Positions 12,179 through 24,319 of a stretch of DNA of 64,000 nt are shown here, piece by piece; position 1 is the first letter of the stretch, and each line of letters opens with the position of its first letter. The notes beneath the pieces are model-generated. The model was not told where the DNA came from, did no database searches, and worked only from the letters and a program-made list of their open reading frames with translations. The position numbers and the translations under genes are program-made. The stretch lies in assembly GCA_015039465.1 (NCBI GenBank), contig MU130710.1, positions 240,929 to 304,928 of the forward strand. The letters run 5' to 3'. This DNA is from Phlegmacium glaucopus (lineage: Eukaryota; Basidiomycota; Agaricomycetes; Agaricales; Cortinariaceae).

Positions 12179-14747
12179 CTAACAGAATGTATTTTGCGAA
12201 AGATCAGATGGCACCTCCAATATGACAAGTTGACAAAGGTTGGAGTAGAGGGGAACATCGGATGATGGCATCCCTGGCCCCTTGAACCAAGAAAGCCAAC
12301 TATTCGAGACCGTATGACTCTCGCCATGAGGAGAAATCAAGGACCAGCATGATTTAACGAGGACGTCGAAATGTTTAGGTGGGGGTGGTGGAGACCCAAC
12401 ATCCTCCGCGCCGTAGAATTCAAAATTCGCACTAGGAAGTGCACGATGCTTTCCAAATCCAATCCCGGTCCGTCGCTCGTTCGCGTCATCAACATAAAAT
12501 CCCCAGGAGACAACTCCGTCAGAATGCTCCACCGTAATCCTTAAATGGTGTTTTGTACCTTCTGTACTGGAAGATGTTTCCTTCGACCTGCTCCCTGTAA
12601 ATGACACTGCCGGTGTAGCTGCTACTGAACCCGCAGCAGTCCCACCCGTTGTCACTTTTTTGGCTATAATTTCCTTCGTTTCTTGATTGGATGCGGTGGT
12701 TTTCAAGGGTTGAAGGACATCAATTTCCGTGTACTCATCTCTTACATCAATCTCCACCCCCACGAAAACTTGTTCATAAACTGGGCCAAGTGATTGCCTA
12801 GTCTGAAGGTCAAGCTTCGTGAATTTGACATGAGACTTGGATTGAATCCGCCTTGGCTTTAATTGACCAGGAGTTGTCTAGATTTATTGTAAAATTGTGT
12901 TTAACCAAACGGCACACAATTGCAAGACACTTACTTGGACCACTAGTTTACCGCTGATTTCCAAGACCTGGAAAGGTCTGGAGGAAGATGAATTGCCAGT
13001 GCCTTTGAGAAGTTTCGCCTGGATGTCGAAGATACCACTGGCAGGTGTTGATGGATCTCCATTTCCACCACTCTCTGGATCCTCTGGATTACTGTCGGGT
13101 TTGTGACTATCATCAGGGTTATTTCCTTCACGATCATTATTCTGATCATCAGAGCAGCCGTCGCTTTTGTCCTCCTCAGTACCACCATGATTATCATTTC
13201 CACCCCCTCCCGAACAACTTGACGTGGTAACAGGAATGCTTGGCTGACTTTCAGCGAGACTTGTAAAAGTGCTCAATTCGGAGTGTAAAATTTCTTTAGC
13301 GCGAATGGCAGAACTTGAATGTGTTTCGGCGCGATGCAAGCTCAGGTCATCGTAGTCCCAGATAGTTCCATCATCTTTGAAGACGGGTGTTTTGTATCCA
13401 GATGATGGAGTAAAAATGATACCAGGATATGGCGTTAAGACCTTGCCGAGTTTGCTAAGAAGTGTATAATCTGGAACTTGAATTTCAACGCAGCAGAACA
13501 CATGAATCTCCTCCAGGTATCCAAATCCTGATTGAATGAGAGCTTCATTAAATCCTGCGAGCACAGCATACTGAGATTCTACAATTTGTAGATCAAGGAA
13601 AGCTGCTTTAATTTCGGCCTTTTTTCCCGAGTCAGATATGTATTTCAAAGCGCCTTCCGCTGCAATTAAAGCTTGCGTCGTGACTGTATGCTATTTAGCA
13701 CTCTGTCGGCAAAAAATACTGACAATACACATACCGATCCCATTTCGATCCACTTCTTCGTCAGCTTCATTCAACGAGCGGAATTTATCAAGTATTTGAT
13801 GACGATCAGAAAGGTTTTTCAACCTGTTGTTCAAGTTCTGCCTCTTGTGATTGTATTCTCCCTTATATCCATCTTCTTCCACATACGGCATTTTCTGTTC
13901 ACTCGCCTCTACCAGAAGTTGGGTTCTTTCTTGTTCTTTAACCACTTCCAGCAGACTTGAATTTATGTCGACAATATGAGACTTCTTTGTATAGGGTGAT
14001 CATCAGCCGCTAGCCTGAACACGGAAAGCATGTCTAACAACCGAAATCACCTTACCTCCATATCTGCTGCCACAGAATCTAGCTTGCGCGAATATTCCTT
14101 ATCCTTCCCATGATCAAGGACAACAAACATCTTCCTTTTCCAATCTTTTTTCTCGCATTTTCTTTCTAGAAGTTTTTGAGCGCTGTCGACAGTTCTAAAG
14201 AAAGAAAATCAGTAAGTTTGCTTCGAAATATCATAGTACATGTGCTACGGACACATACTTTACAAGTTCCTCGATAGGCTGATGCAATTGAGAGGGCGGC
14301 CAAAATTGAGGATAGCTTGATCTTGTGTATGAGTGCCAAAGTACAGCGGTCAGTCCTGAAGCTTGATGTACGAATTGCTTGAAATCTTCTATTTGAGTAG
14401 TGTTTAAGGACTGAAGAGCCAAAGCGTCAGCAATCAGATGAGTAGCAGCAGGTTTCGATAATACCTTAATATCCAGTAAAATGATGATTGTCGAAATACC
14501 TCTTGACTGCATCAAATAGCTGGACAGGAATTCTATCTTCGTTCTCTAGCATTTTCTTGATTATCAGCTCAAGGACAGAGGCTTTCACGGCGGCGGTTTT
14601 TTGCCAGTCCATGTCCATTTCTGTTCCGCGATTTCTTACGTCCTTGCCTTTGAGGTAAGCCTGAGGATGAGGAGTCTGAGAGTAGGGATCTCTGACGTAC
14701 CTAAAACCTGGTGACGTCATGCTCGCGATCCTTAAGACTCGTAACAT
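12179..14747 (-). CDS. Unrecognised multi-exon protein with coiled-coil and acidic linker; possible premature stop
   Basis: I do not recognise this family. Exons read from ATG 14747 (MLRVLRIASMTSPGFRYVRD) through helical segments (SVLELIIKKMLENEDRIPVQ; EDFKQFVHQASGLTAVLWHS), a charged coiled-coil (EQERTQLLVEASEQKMPYVE, NLNNRLKNLSDRHQIL) and a compact domain (EIHVFCCVEIQVPDYTLLSK; SGYKTPVFKDDGTIWDYDDL). A Gly/Asp/Asn-rich acidic linker and a C-terminal domain with VEHSDGVVSWGFYVDDANER and HFDVLVKSCWSLISPHGES follow. The frame ends at TAG 12181-12179, but the same frame then stays open for 41 codons (SISEVNNGTSSQTIIKRQG...) to a GTAAGT donor near 12060. ATG 14747 is only 44 bp from the stop of the upstream gene, so the true N-terminus may be missing. 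Confidence 0.6.
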
Positions 14748-14770
14748 TTTGCATTGGGGATCATGCTACT

Positions 14771-17728
14771 AGTACATCAATGCTGCCAGTGTTACCAAGG
14801 CTCATCATATCTGATGTCAAAGTCTCTCATCATAGCCTTGATTTTTGCCATATCATCGGATGACATGCGATTCGACTCAATCAGTTCGGTAATACTTTGG
14901 AGAACAGAATCTCGGCCAGGGACGACCATCGAACGTTGCGAATGTTGCGTGATGGCATATTTGATCCGCTCAAGTTGTGAAGAATCGAGAAAGGTTTTCA
15001 CCGCAGCCTTGATTAATCGGCGGGATACGATATTCTTGGTGCTAGTCGTGATCGCAAAGATAATTTGCATGACGAGCGTTAGAGCGACGATATAGGTCAT
15101 CAGTCCTTTCAGAACGATGTTCCTGAAAGTAGTAGAAATTGATCATCTCGTTGCAGAAATATGGCAAGGTGGGCTTACGCCTGTTTAATGAGAAGTACTG
15201 TCCAATGGCCCACAACAAGGGTAGCGGCGATAGGTAACACAATGGGAGCCACTGGCCCGGATAAGGCGGTTACAAGGGCTGCCAACGCTCCTAGCATTGA
15301 CATCGATGTAGCCCTATAGAAAGGTTGAGCTAGACATCGCATGGCATATGAAGCAAACGCACATCTGCTTTAAGGACAGTACGTCTTCTTGGGTGACTAT
15401 ACGAGCAACCATACCTTTGAATATCTTGCTGTCGAGGAGCTGTGATGCGGGTTTTGTGTGAAAAGGATTACGGCATTTAGATAAGCTGAATTACCTTCTC
15501 TGGATCCTGCAAGTTGAATATACTGATGATATCTTGATGAATATTTTGCAGAACGATTTCTGGTTGATTTCCAGGGAAATTTACGGCGGTAGCAAATATT
15601 TTCCAGTAACCTGATCAGAATAATTAGCCACAACTTCCCTGCCATGCAAAAATCTCCATACGTTTCTTCCCAACACTGATAGATGTGAGCAAAGTGCCGA
15701 AGTGTTTATTATGCAGACTTACGCAATCACTGCGTCAAGTTTCACCGTCGGATTTACTTGCTGCGCTACAGCAGAAAGCACGGCGACATCTTCGCTGAGA
15801 TATCTCCCAACAAGTGTAGTGGTAAGCTGGGTCAATTCATGTAACGTCCGTTCGTAATTCTCCGCAGCTACGTAGGTTGAAGGATCAAAATTCGAACCCG
15901 TCTTCGTCAGTTATCGCACTCACTCGACACCGGTATACCGGGAATATGCGTCTTTTCGCGAATATGGTCTTTGAAAGGCTTGATACATAATTCGGCTAAT
16001 CTAGCTCTGGCTGCAGCTTCAACATTTTCATCATGTTCCGCAAAAGTGCCCGAGTTAAACATGACATCGTCGACTAGCTTATCGTATTTTGTGAAAATCG
16101 CTATTATGGGCACTAGCAGCAAGTAAGGCAATATTTTTTCGGATTGACGTGTCCAATATACTTACTCTTACCAAGTCGCCCGGCAGACAGCGATCGGAGA
16201 AATTCCTCAGCACCGGTTTCGAATAATCGATCGCCAGCAACCGGTATCATAAAACACAACCTTTACAATGTGATCATGAATTTTTAGGTCGTCATATTCA
16301 GGGAACTTGAATTGTCTCACCAGACGGCGTGAACCTGATCCTTGATATCAGGTTTTTCTTTTCTCTCATTCAGGAATTTCACGACGGTGGCGAAATTGTC
16401 CTCGTCTCCTGGTTCAAATCCCTTGCTGTCATGCAAAACGAATCGTTTGTTCTCGACGTCGGAAAACAGTTCTTGGTTGATATCGCATTCACCAACTGCG
16501 CCGTGAGAAATGTGCTGAAGAGTCAGATGGCTATTTAGCCAAAATGAAGCCTTGAACAGAAAGCCAAAGACTGACCGCTTCTTGGATGCCGAATGTATTC
16601 TTAATCAAGGAGGTCTTCCCAGCACCTGTCTGAACAAACAAGTGAGATTGGGCCATCATCTCTAGAACAGACTTACTCTGCCAATGACCAAGACTCGAAA
16701 ACTGCAGATCAAGAAGAAAAGGTGAATCTCATCATCAGTAACTGGAATGGGAAAGATATTTGACGAACCGAGGGCATATTTCAAAGATCCCATCTGTGGT
16801 TGGCCGCAGATCATCTGTGAAATTTGCAACAGAGGTTTCCTAATAGCCAAGTTGGTTATTGCCTGCGATAGACCAAGAAAACAGGAGAAAGGGACCTACT
16901 TCTGACGTCTGAGGTAGTATGAACCCGATAGCTACTTCGATCCCGCTGACGGTCTTTCTGTACTCTTTATGTAGTAAGTGTTGCATCAGTCCAAAGTAGA
17001 AACTCTTATAACTATCTATACGGACCTCGCTTATTGGCACCAATGGCGACAGTACCATTAGACAGAAGGTCATTGCGGCTGATTTTAATGTCCTCCGATC
17101 CTTTAAAGAAACCCCGATTTAGACGAACTTTAATTATTAATGGTGTTGAATGTAGAAGATTCGGCCTACATCTATATAAGTTTCAGGTATTCAAGAGTAC
17201 TTATCAGAAAGACTGCTCACCTGTCATCCGGCGCCAGTTTCAGTGTTTCCTCCTTCGACTGGTCTTTGACCTTGATATCGCGTTGGAATGTGCTACCAAT
17301 CGACAATTTGATCGAGATGATAGACTTGGCGGACGAGATGGTGATATCTAGGTAATGCACACAGCGGTGTGTTAGTCTTATGGCTGAAGGAGAAATGGGC
17401 TCAATGTACCAGAAATCTCAATAGTGTCGACGGAGCCACTTGAACTTGACGAGGACATGGTGGTTGTGTCGGATAAGATGCACGTGTAGTACTGAGCGCT
17501 AACGTCAAGCAACATCCAATTAGGAATGGCTGATAAGAATCTACCATATAAATATGATCAACGAACCGTACATTTTCTCAGGTCTGGAAACATCCGGGTC
17601 ATACACAACTTCGAAGGGACGTAATTATGAGGATATTTTTGAACGAGGATCCTCCCTGTTTTCGAGCCGTGAGGGAAGCTTTTTGTTGAACCAAAAGAAC
17701 TATCGTTTTCCTGTTGACATTTCATGTG
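14771..17728 (-). repeat. Tandem segmental duplication, unit A
   Basis: About 2.96 kb holding copy A, its 3' end (homology starts near the shared CAATGCTGCC) and its promoter. The promoter side shares CCATATAAATATGATCAAC (minus-strand TATA-like TATTTATA), TTTTCTCAGGTCTGGA, CGAGGATCC, GAGGGAAGCTT and CTGTTGAC...TTTCATGTG with unit B. Confidence 0.85.
14792..17458 (-). CDS. P-loop 'G domain' GTPase-like membrane protein, tandem copy A
   Basis: ATG 17458 opens MSSSSSSGSVDTIEIS, then a short beta-rich N-terminal domain (KSIISIKLSIGSTFQRDIKV). The nucleotide-binding domain has a Walker A/G1 motif split by an intron (FRVLVIGR + TGAGKTSLIKNTFG, about 16590-16700), a G3-like DSKG (VLHDSKGFEPGDEDNF) and a G4-like TKYD (VPIIAIFTKYDKLVDD). 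Later exons give the helical region LHELTQLTTTLVGRYLSEDV and two hydrophobic segments (SGPVAPIVLPIAATLVVGHW; MTYIVALTLVMQIIFAIT), so it is probably membrane-associated. It stops at 14792 after MMRDFDIRYDEPW. The layout is that of the expanded Agaricomycete 'G domain' proteins, cellular role unknown. Exons, splice sites and motifs are intact. It is paralogous to the gene at 18161-20727. Confidence 0.8.
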
Positions 17729-18129
17729 AAAGGGCTGGCGGCGGTCGGCGGTCCTGACTGTACGAGTAACGAAATAAGTGATCACGAGGAGCTGCACCTG
17801 ATCGGATCCAATCATCCATCTGGCAAACTTTGTTCAAGTTGGAGGCTGTACGAGCACGCACAATGCCCATTTTCAAAGTTATTTGTTCTAGTAGTTTAAC
17901 TATCTTACGAGCATATAAGTAGCTAGTTATTGTTGTACCTACCCATCCGTTTGGCCTCACGAGTCCACCGAGGTCAAACAATATGCGTCGCTTCTATTTT
18001 GATTTCAACAATCTTGTAAATTTACACCCAGTCCTTAGTTTGAAGTGGTAAAGTAATGCTGGTAGCACACATGAATAGTACTATGCTGATGGGTAGCCTA
18101 TATATATGTTGGATTAGGAATATGTGTCT

Positions 18130-21051
18130 ACTACGTCAATGCTGCCACCGCTCAGGGCTACTACCAAGACTCGTCATGATTGATGTCAAAGTCTTTCATC
18201 ATATTCTTAATTTCTGCCACATCATCGGATGACATGCGATTCGACTCAATCAGTTCGGTAATATTTTCGAGAACAGATTCACGGCTAAGGAGGGCTCCCG
18301 GGCCACGACGCAAATGCTGCTTGATGGCAGAATGGATGTGCTGAGGTTGTGGAGAATTGAGGAAGGCCTTTACTGCAACCTTGACTAATCGCCGGGATAC
18401 GACATTCTTGGTGCTAGTCGTGATCGCAAAGATAACTTGCATGATGAGCGTCAAAGCGACGATATAGGTCATCAGTCGTTGCAGAACGATATTCCTGAAA
18501 GTAGCAGACATTGATCATTTTGTTGCGGAAATGCGGCAAGGTGAGCTTACGCCTGTTTAAGTATAAGTACTGTCCAATGACCTAAAACAACACCAGCGGC
18601 GATAGGTAACACAATTGGAGCCGCTGGCCCAGACACGGCGGTTACAATGCCTGCCAACGCTCCTAACATTGACAACGATGTAGCCCTATGGAGAGGGCTT
18701 CAGCTAGATATCGTATGGTAAACAAAGGAAACACACATCTGCTTCAAGGACAGTACGTCTTCTTGGCTGACTATACTAACAACCATCCCTTTGAATTCCT
18801 TGCTGTCAAGAAGCTGTGATGCGGATTTTGTGTGAGAAGGATTACAACATCTAGATTAAGCTGAATTACCTCCTTGGGATCCTGCAAGTTGAATATACTG
18901 ATGATATCTTGATGAATATTTTGCAGAACGGTTTTTGGTTCGTTGCCAGACAATTTTACGGTGGAAGCAAGTATTGTCCAGTACCCTGATCAGTGGAATT
19001 ATGAGCTACAACTCTGCGATGCAAAATTGTCCTTACGTTTCTTCCCAACACTGATACAGTGATAATCGTTAGCAAGAGGAGAAGGTACTCATCATGCAGA
19101 CTTACGCAATCACTGCATCAAGCTTCACCGTTGGACTTACTTACTGCGCTACAGCAGAAAGCACGGCGACATCTTCACTGAGATATTTCCCAACAAGTTC
19201 AGTGGTAAGCTGGGTCAATTCATGTAACGTCCGTTCGTAATTTTCAGCAGCTACAGAGGTTGAAACGTTGATGGATCAAAGTTCGAATCCATCTTCGTCA
19301 GTAGTATCGCACTCACTCGACACCGCTATAGTCGGAATATCCGTCTTTTTGCCAATCTTCTGTCTAAAAGGCTCAATGCATAATTCGTCCAATCTGGTTC
19401 TGGCTTCGGCTTCAATCTTTGCATCAGGTTTTACAGCATCATCTGAGTGATAGATGGTAATATAGTTGACGAGCTTATCGTATTTTGTGAAAATCGCTAT
19501 TACAGGCACTAGGACGAAGTAAGCCGATATTTTGGTCAGGTTGATGTATTGAACATACTTACTCTGACCAAGTTGCCCACCAGACAGTAATTGGAGAAAA
19601 TTCTCAGCACCAGTTTCGAATAATCGATCGCCTTTAATTGGTGTGCTAAAACACAACCTTTACGATGTGGTCGTGAGTGTTTAGTAGGTCGTCATATTCA
19701 GGGAATTGTCTCACCAGACGGCGTGAATCTGGTCCTTGATATCAGGTTTTTTTTTTCGTTCATTCAGGAACTTCATGACGGTGTCATAACTGGCCTCATC
19801 TGTTGGTTCAAATCCCTTGCTGTCGTGCAAAACAAATCTTTTGTTCTCGTCCTCGGAAGTAAGCTCTTCGTTAATATCACATTGACCGACTTTTTTGTCA
19901 GAAACGAGCTGAAGAGTAAGATTGATATTATAGCCAAGGTAAAGCCTTGAACAGAATACTAAAGACTGACCGCTTCTTTGATGCCGAATGTATTCCTAAT
20001 CAAGGAGGTCTTCCCAGCACCTGTCTGGACCAACGAGTGAGATTGAGTAGGCCATCATATCGTAGAACAGACTTACTTTGCCAACTACCAAGACTCGAAA
20101 ACTGCAGACCAAAAAAAAGTAAATTCAGCTCATCAGAATGGAAAAGTATTTGGCTAACCGAGGGCATCTTTCAAAGATCCCATCTGTGGTTGGCCGCAGA
20201 CCTGAGAGTAGACCTGAGAGTATGAACTTGATAACCACTTCGATCTCATCGACAGTCGTCCGGTACTCTTCAAGATTACCTAGTATGTGCATGAGTCTAT
20301 AGTCCCATAACAATTTATCAGACGGACCTTGCTTATTGGTAGTTCCAGCGTTGGACAGAAGGTGTTGGCGCTCGACCGTAATACACCTAGTTTTGTTGAA
20401 GAAACGATCTAGACGAACTCGAACAATTAATGGTGTTGAAGATGGAAGACTCGGCCTATATCTCTGTAAGGTTTCATGCATTCAAACGCATAAGAAAGAT
20501 TGCTCACCTGTCTGGTGCCAGTGTCAGTGTTGCCTCTTTTGATCCCTTGAAATCGCGTTGGAATGTGAATCTATCAATCGACAGTTTGACCGAGGTCATA
20601 ACCCTGTGGGACTTAACGGAGACATCTAGGTAATGGACTCAGTAACGTCTTATGGCTGAAGAAGAGATGAACTCAACATACCAGAAATTTCAATATCGTG
20701 GGCGGCAGAGTCGCTTGAACTCGACATATTGGTGTCGGATAAGATGCACGGGTGGTAGCTAGCGTTTGTGTTGATATCTTTAACTTGGATATCCACTGAA
20801 GAACGGTTGAAAGCAATCTGACAGGCTTGAGGCGAGACGGCACCATATAAATATGATCAACAAACCAAGTATTTTCTCAGGTCTGGAGACAGAACTCAAA
20901 AAGTATATATAAGGACCGTATTGTTTTCGAATAGTGAGGATCCTTGTTTTCGAGCCATGAGGGAAGCTTCTTGTTCTTGTTAATCCTACCCTCAGTAAAA
21001 AAAGAACTATTGTGTCCCTGTTGACGACTTTGAAGCTTGACGTTTCATGTG
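18130..21051 (-). repeat. Tandem segmental duplication, unit B
   Basis: About 2.92 kb, direct orientation, separated from unit A by about 400 bp. It includes the whole gene, all introns and about 320 bp of upstream DNA, so both copies should start with the same regulation. Noncoding parts have diverged by indels more than the exons. Confidence 0.85.
18161..20727 (-). CDS. P-loop 'G domain' GTPase-like membrane protein, tandem copy B
   Basis: This is the paralogue of the gene at 14792-17458, same orientation and same intron positions. ATG 20727 starts MSSSSDSAAHDIEIS. The G1 motif, a DSKG-type G3 motif and IAIFTKYDKLVNYI (G4) are kept, as is RKKKPDIKDQIHAVW and the terminal hydrophobic helix MTYIVALTLIMQVIFAIT, ending DFDINHDESW at 18161. 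Differences cluster after the last hydrophobic segment (SPQPQHIHSAIKQHLRRGPG here against SSQLERIKYAITQHSQRSMV in copy A) and in the loop after G4 (IYHSDDAVKPDAKIEAEA against FNSGTFAEHDENVEAAA). Those changes inside conserved borders suggest functional divergence of two working genes. I saw no stop or frameshift. Confidence 0.8.
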
Positions 21052-21499
21052 TATGTCAAGACTGTCATAGATTCGGAGCAAGGGGCTCCGGCCCGTCTTC
21101 ACGAAGGTGTGTTTGTTGCAATGTCTAAAACTGGCTTCGAGTATACACTGGGCTTGGTAGGAAACCTACATTGGTAGTAGTGGAATTGCACCATAAGGAT
21201 CTATTTAATAAGTCATTTAGGTGGTAAAAAAAGTCTGAGCGATCATAATTATGGGCTTCGGCGCTTATGGCAACATATTCAACACGACACGTGTCCATTC
21301 AAAGTCCGGTCCATTGAACCCTTGCCCTCCGTCCGGAGGTATTTATGACCCTGACTACTGTGGAGATGTGTGGATGTGAAATGATTAATTGTAGTTAATT
21401 GTGCAAGATTGTTGCCATGTCACTCCATGTCAGCGTTGTGGTTTACCGGATTGTCCATTTCAAGTTTTACTAATTTTTTAGTGACAATCAAGGTATCTC

Positions 21500-21587
21500 A
21501 AGGTATCCAAGAAAGACAGCTGGGTATCTTGTAGAATCACTCTATATTTGTAATTTCATGAGTTATTACTGATCCCCTTGGATACCT
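21500..21587. repeat. Small inverted-repeat unit 1 (MITE-like)
   Basis: AAGGTATCCAAG at 21500-21511 pairs with CTTGGATACCT at 21577-21587, enclosing about 65 bp. A partial extra AAGGTATC lies just upstream. No coding capacity. Confidence 0.5.
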
Positions 21588-22109
21588 ATAATCAAATCCG
21601 AAACCAGTCTGAACTGTTTTCCAGATAAGTATCACACCACGCCGCTCCAAAACAATGAAAGCGCTTAATTAGTATTCGCTCCGCCAACCAACTCAATCAA
21701 TGATGATTGAACAATTTGATAATGTTTTGAACCCGAGGAAGCTTGCACATGCAGGCGCCATGGATCACACTCAGTAAAAAGTGAATCTCGTGTGAATGTT
21801 TTAAAAAACTGCAGTTTTACAATGCCAAAAATGATTACAGGATTTAGGTATCTGAAAAATTTGCATAAAATTTGATTTTTCTAGAATGAATTTCTCGAGC
21901 TTAGAAGGATCCCTAATGGAACAAAAATAAGTGGGCATCATTGGTCAATTTTCGATGGGATTATTACTCATGTAGATATTTGTGGATGTGCAAATGTAGT
22001 TAGATATTGTAACAGAAAGCTAGTCGTTTGATAGACAGGTTCATCTTCGACACATTCATATACAGACGGTCACCGGTCTACAGTCCACTTTAGACATTGG
22101 ACAAAAAAC

Positions 22110-22213
22110 AAGGTATCCGAAAGCTCTACATTGACAGCTCGGTTGCCTCCTCACTGGCAAATCACCCTGCATTGATTTCGTGAGTTATCGCTGTTAGTTC
22201 CCTTGGATACCTT
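22110..22213. repeat. Small inverted-repeat unit 2 (MITE-like)
   Basis: AAGGTATCC at 22110-22118 pairs perfectly with GGATACCTT at 22205-22213. The interior is related to unit 1 only in short blocks and is about 15 bp longer. Confidence 0.5.
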
Positions 22214-22758
22214 CCAAATAAGTAGCCATCATGACGAGTGTAGTATGACCGTCGCCAATGCTCGAAATTAAAACAAAAGAGGCGCTTAGTAGTAGTAATA
22301 GTATTCGATCCCGTTGCTGAGTCCTAATAATCAATGTTTGGTAATTTTATGGGCAATTGTTTTACGCCACTATGTGCGTCTTTGTACTACATATGTATAT
22401 ATCTTGGCCACCTAGGGAATCGGAAACATCAGCTACAATAGATGTATGGGGTCCTAACAAAAAAAGGGGGACTAGCTACAAGACCTTGGCGGATGCTCGA
22501 AGGAAGTAAGGAGGAAAATTTGGGCATGGAAGGAGAGCAAGAACTTCTGGTTATGATATATCCACTTCAAAACCAGAAGAAGAGAAAATATAGAGATAGA
22601 AAGAAAAAAAGATCTAATTTTTGATTATGTACTTACTTAAATTTAAACAAACCATTACAAAAAAACTTTGTCCCACTTCCAAACCTCCCCCCAATCTAGA
22701 ATTCCAGATTCCAGATCACTCAAAGTAAATTCTATCATGACGCGCAGTTTCAAAACTA

Positions 22759-24252
22759 TTATGCTGGACTAGGACTTAGACTCACGCGTCGGCTAGCCTG
22801 ACGACTTGAATCATAATCACTCCCTCCTGCGCGTAATTCCGCATGTCCCATCTTTGTGAGCTTTTCGTCGAAAAAGCGATTCCGGTATCCTGATACGATG
22901 CGTTCTAGGAGCTCTGAAGTTGATACGCCGGGTGTTCGACGAGTCGGCATGAATTTTCCTAGGGTTATTGTTGTTAGAGGAGGAAGTCATACGAATGAGG
23001 CGGCAAAGGAAAAAGAGGTAGAGTAAGGATGATTAGATTTTATAACTATGTGAGCTAATGAGGATGATTGGTTATTTACCTTGACTTTTTACGTATGCGT
23101 ATACATCTTCGTGACCTGCACTGGCGTAGGCTTCTTCATCGTGGGCCACATAATCGATTTCGTATTTTTTGATGAAATCTTCACCGACGAACCAAGGTGC
23201 TTCTGGGACGATTTCATCAACCCAACGACAGTGTCTCGCCGCTTCTAGCCTTTTTTAATAAATAAATATATAAATGATTGTCCTGTATTTTATTGTTTTA
23301 TGACCGAACTTACCGTTCGGCGTGGTTCATGATAGTTCGACCTTTGTTGGTAACCACTAATTCGTCTGAATTCACGCCAACGAGCAGATAGACTGAAGGG
23401 AAAGATAGCTTTGCTTGACGTAGTTGTAGGGCATGACCGAAGTGGAAGAGATCGTATACGCCATCGGCGTAGATGCGAACTGGTCGTTCCACAGGTGGAG
23501 GATTGATCTTATATTTCCGTCCTGGCTCTCCCGCAATGGCGTTTGCGACAAATGATTGGATATCCTCTGGTGTGAGTGCAGCTGGATTGAACGCCGCTAT
23601 TGATGCAGCTGCAACGGCTGGTTCATCTGTCACGTTTTGGGGAGGAAGATTGGTATTCATAGGGGAGGATATGAATACAGGAAGGTTTGAATTTGGATTG
23701 GTAGCACGGATGACCGAGGAGATCGGATTGGATTGTTCGACGCCAGGAGTGATATTAGAGGGAGTATTAAAGGTCATCGCAGTAGTGATGGGCGTATTCA
23801 GAGTAGAAACGGAAGAAGTTGAATAGTGATGGTGATGATAGGATAATTTATGAGAAGTTGGTGCGTCTGCACCCGCTGTTGTGCTTGACTCTACGTCACC
23901 GTCGTAAGTGGGAGAATCAACGCCGCCGTCCGAGTCTGAAACGAGATTATGTGCTAAATGATGTTTACCACGGAAAGCTGGGGAAGGTTTAGGATGAGAA
24001 GGACGAGGGTTATTGGATGTATTTGAGTGGCGGGATATTGCGATGGGGACTGATATGGCTGAATGAGCATCATCTGTCAGGGGATCGTTGTCCTCCTCCG
24101 ATCTGAACATCTTCTAAATGGATGAAGAGATTTAAGAAGAAATGATAAGAGACTGACGCATCGTATGCTGGTGAGTCAACCATCTTTGGGTACTTTCCAA
24201 ACGATCTCTTGCTATGTAGTGTCCTAGTTCGGGGAGTCTCCACTGCAGACAT
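22759..24252 (-). CDS. PCT1: Choline-phosphate cytidylyltransferase
   Basis: The enzyme makes CDP-choline from CTP and phosphocholine, the rate-limiting step of the Kennedy pathway to phosphatidylcholine. ATG 24252 starts [20 protein letters not shown]. Intron 1 joins SPAYDA to SEEDNDPL, using donor GTCAGT and the acceptor after GATGTTCAG. A long Ser/Thr-rich N-terminal region precedes the catalytic domain: [20 protein letters not shown], with the HxGH nucleotide-binding motif (HFGH), then [16 protein letters not shown]. Later exons carry the central catalytic segment ([15 protein letters not shown] near 23175-23215). The last exon has [16 protein letters not shown], the family's RTxGxST signature. 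The C-terminal tail after it is short, with no clear long amphipathic lipid-sensing helix in the visible exons. Stop TAA is at 22761-22759. Confidence 0.93.
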
Positions 24253-24319
24253 CGTCGCTCTTGCAAGAAAATTACGATCTGTCACATAGTCACAAGTGAT
24301 TCCAGTACATTTGAACTAC

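Larger units (their letters stand above)
20728..22758. other. Gene-free intergenic region with diverged duplicated block
   Basis: I find no supportable coding region in these 2 kb. The first 320 bp are the duplicated promoter of copy B. Further in, the segments at about 21490-21690 and 22105-22320 share an ordered set of short matches (AAGGTATCC, ACAGCT, AATCAC, GTGAGTTAT or ATGAGTTAT, CTTGGATACCT, AAATAAGTA-like, GCGCTTA, TAGTATTCG). That indicates an old duplication of noncoding DNA. Confidence 0.6.

Noticed and set aside
16395..16425. GGTTCAAATCCC as a tRNA T-arm
   Set aside because: Lies in the coding sequence of the G-domain gene; no acceptor or anticodon stem around it.
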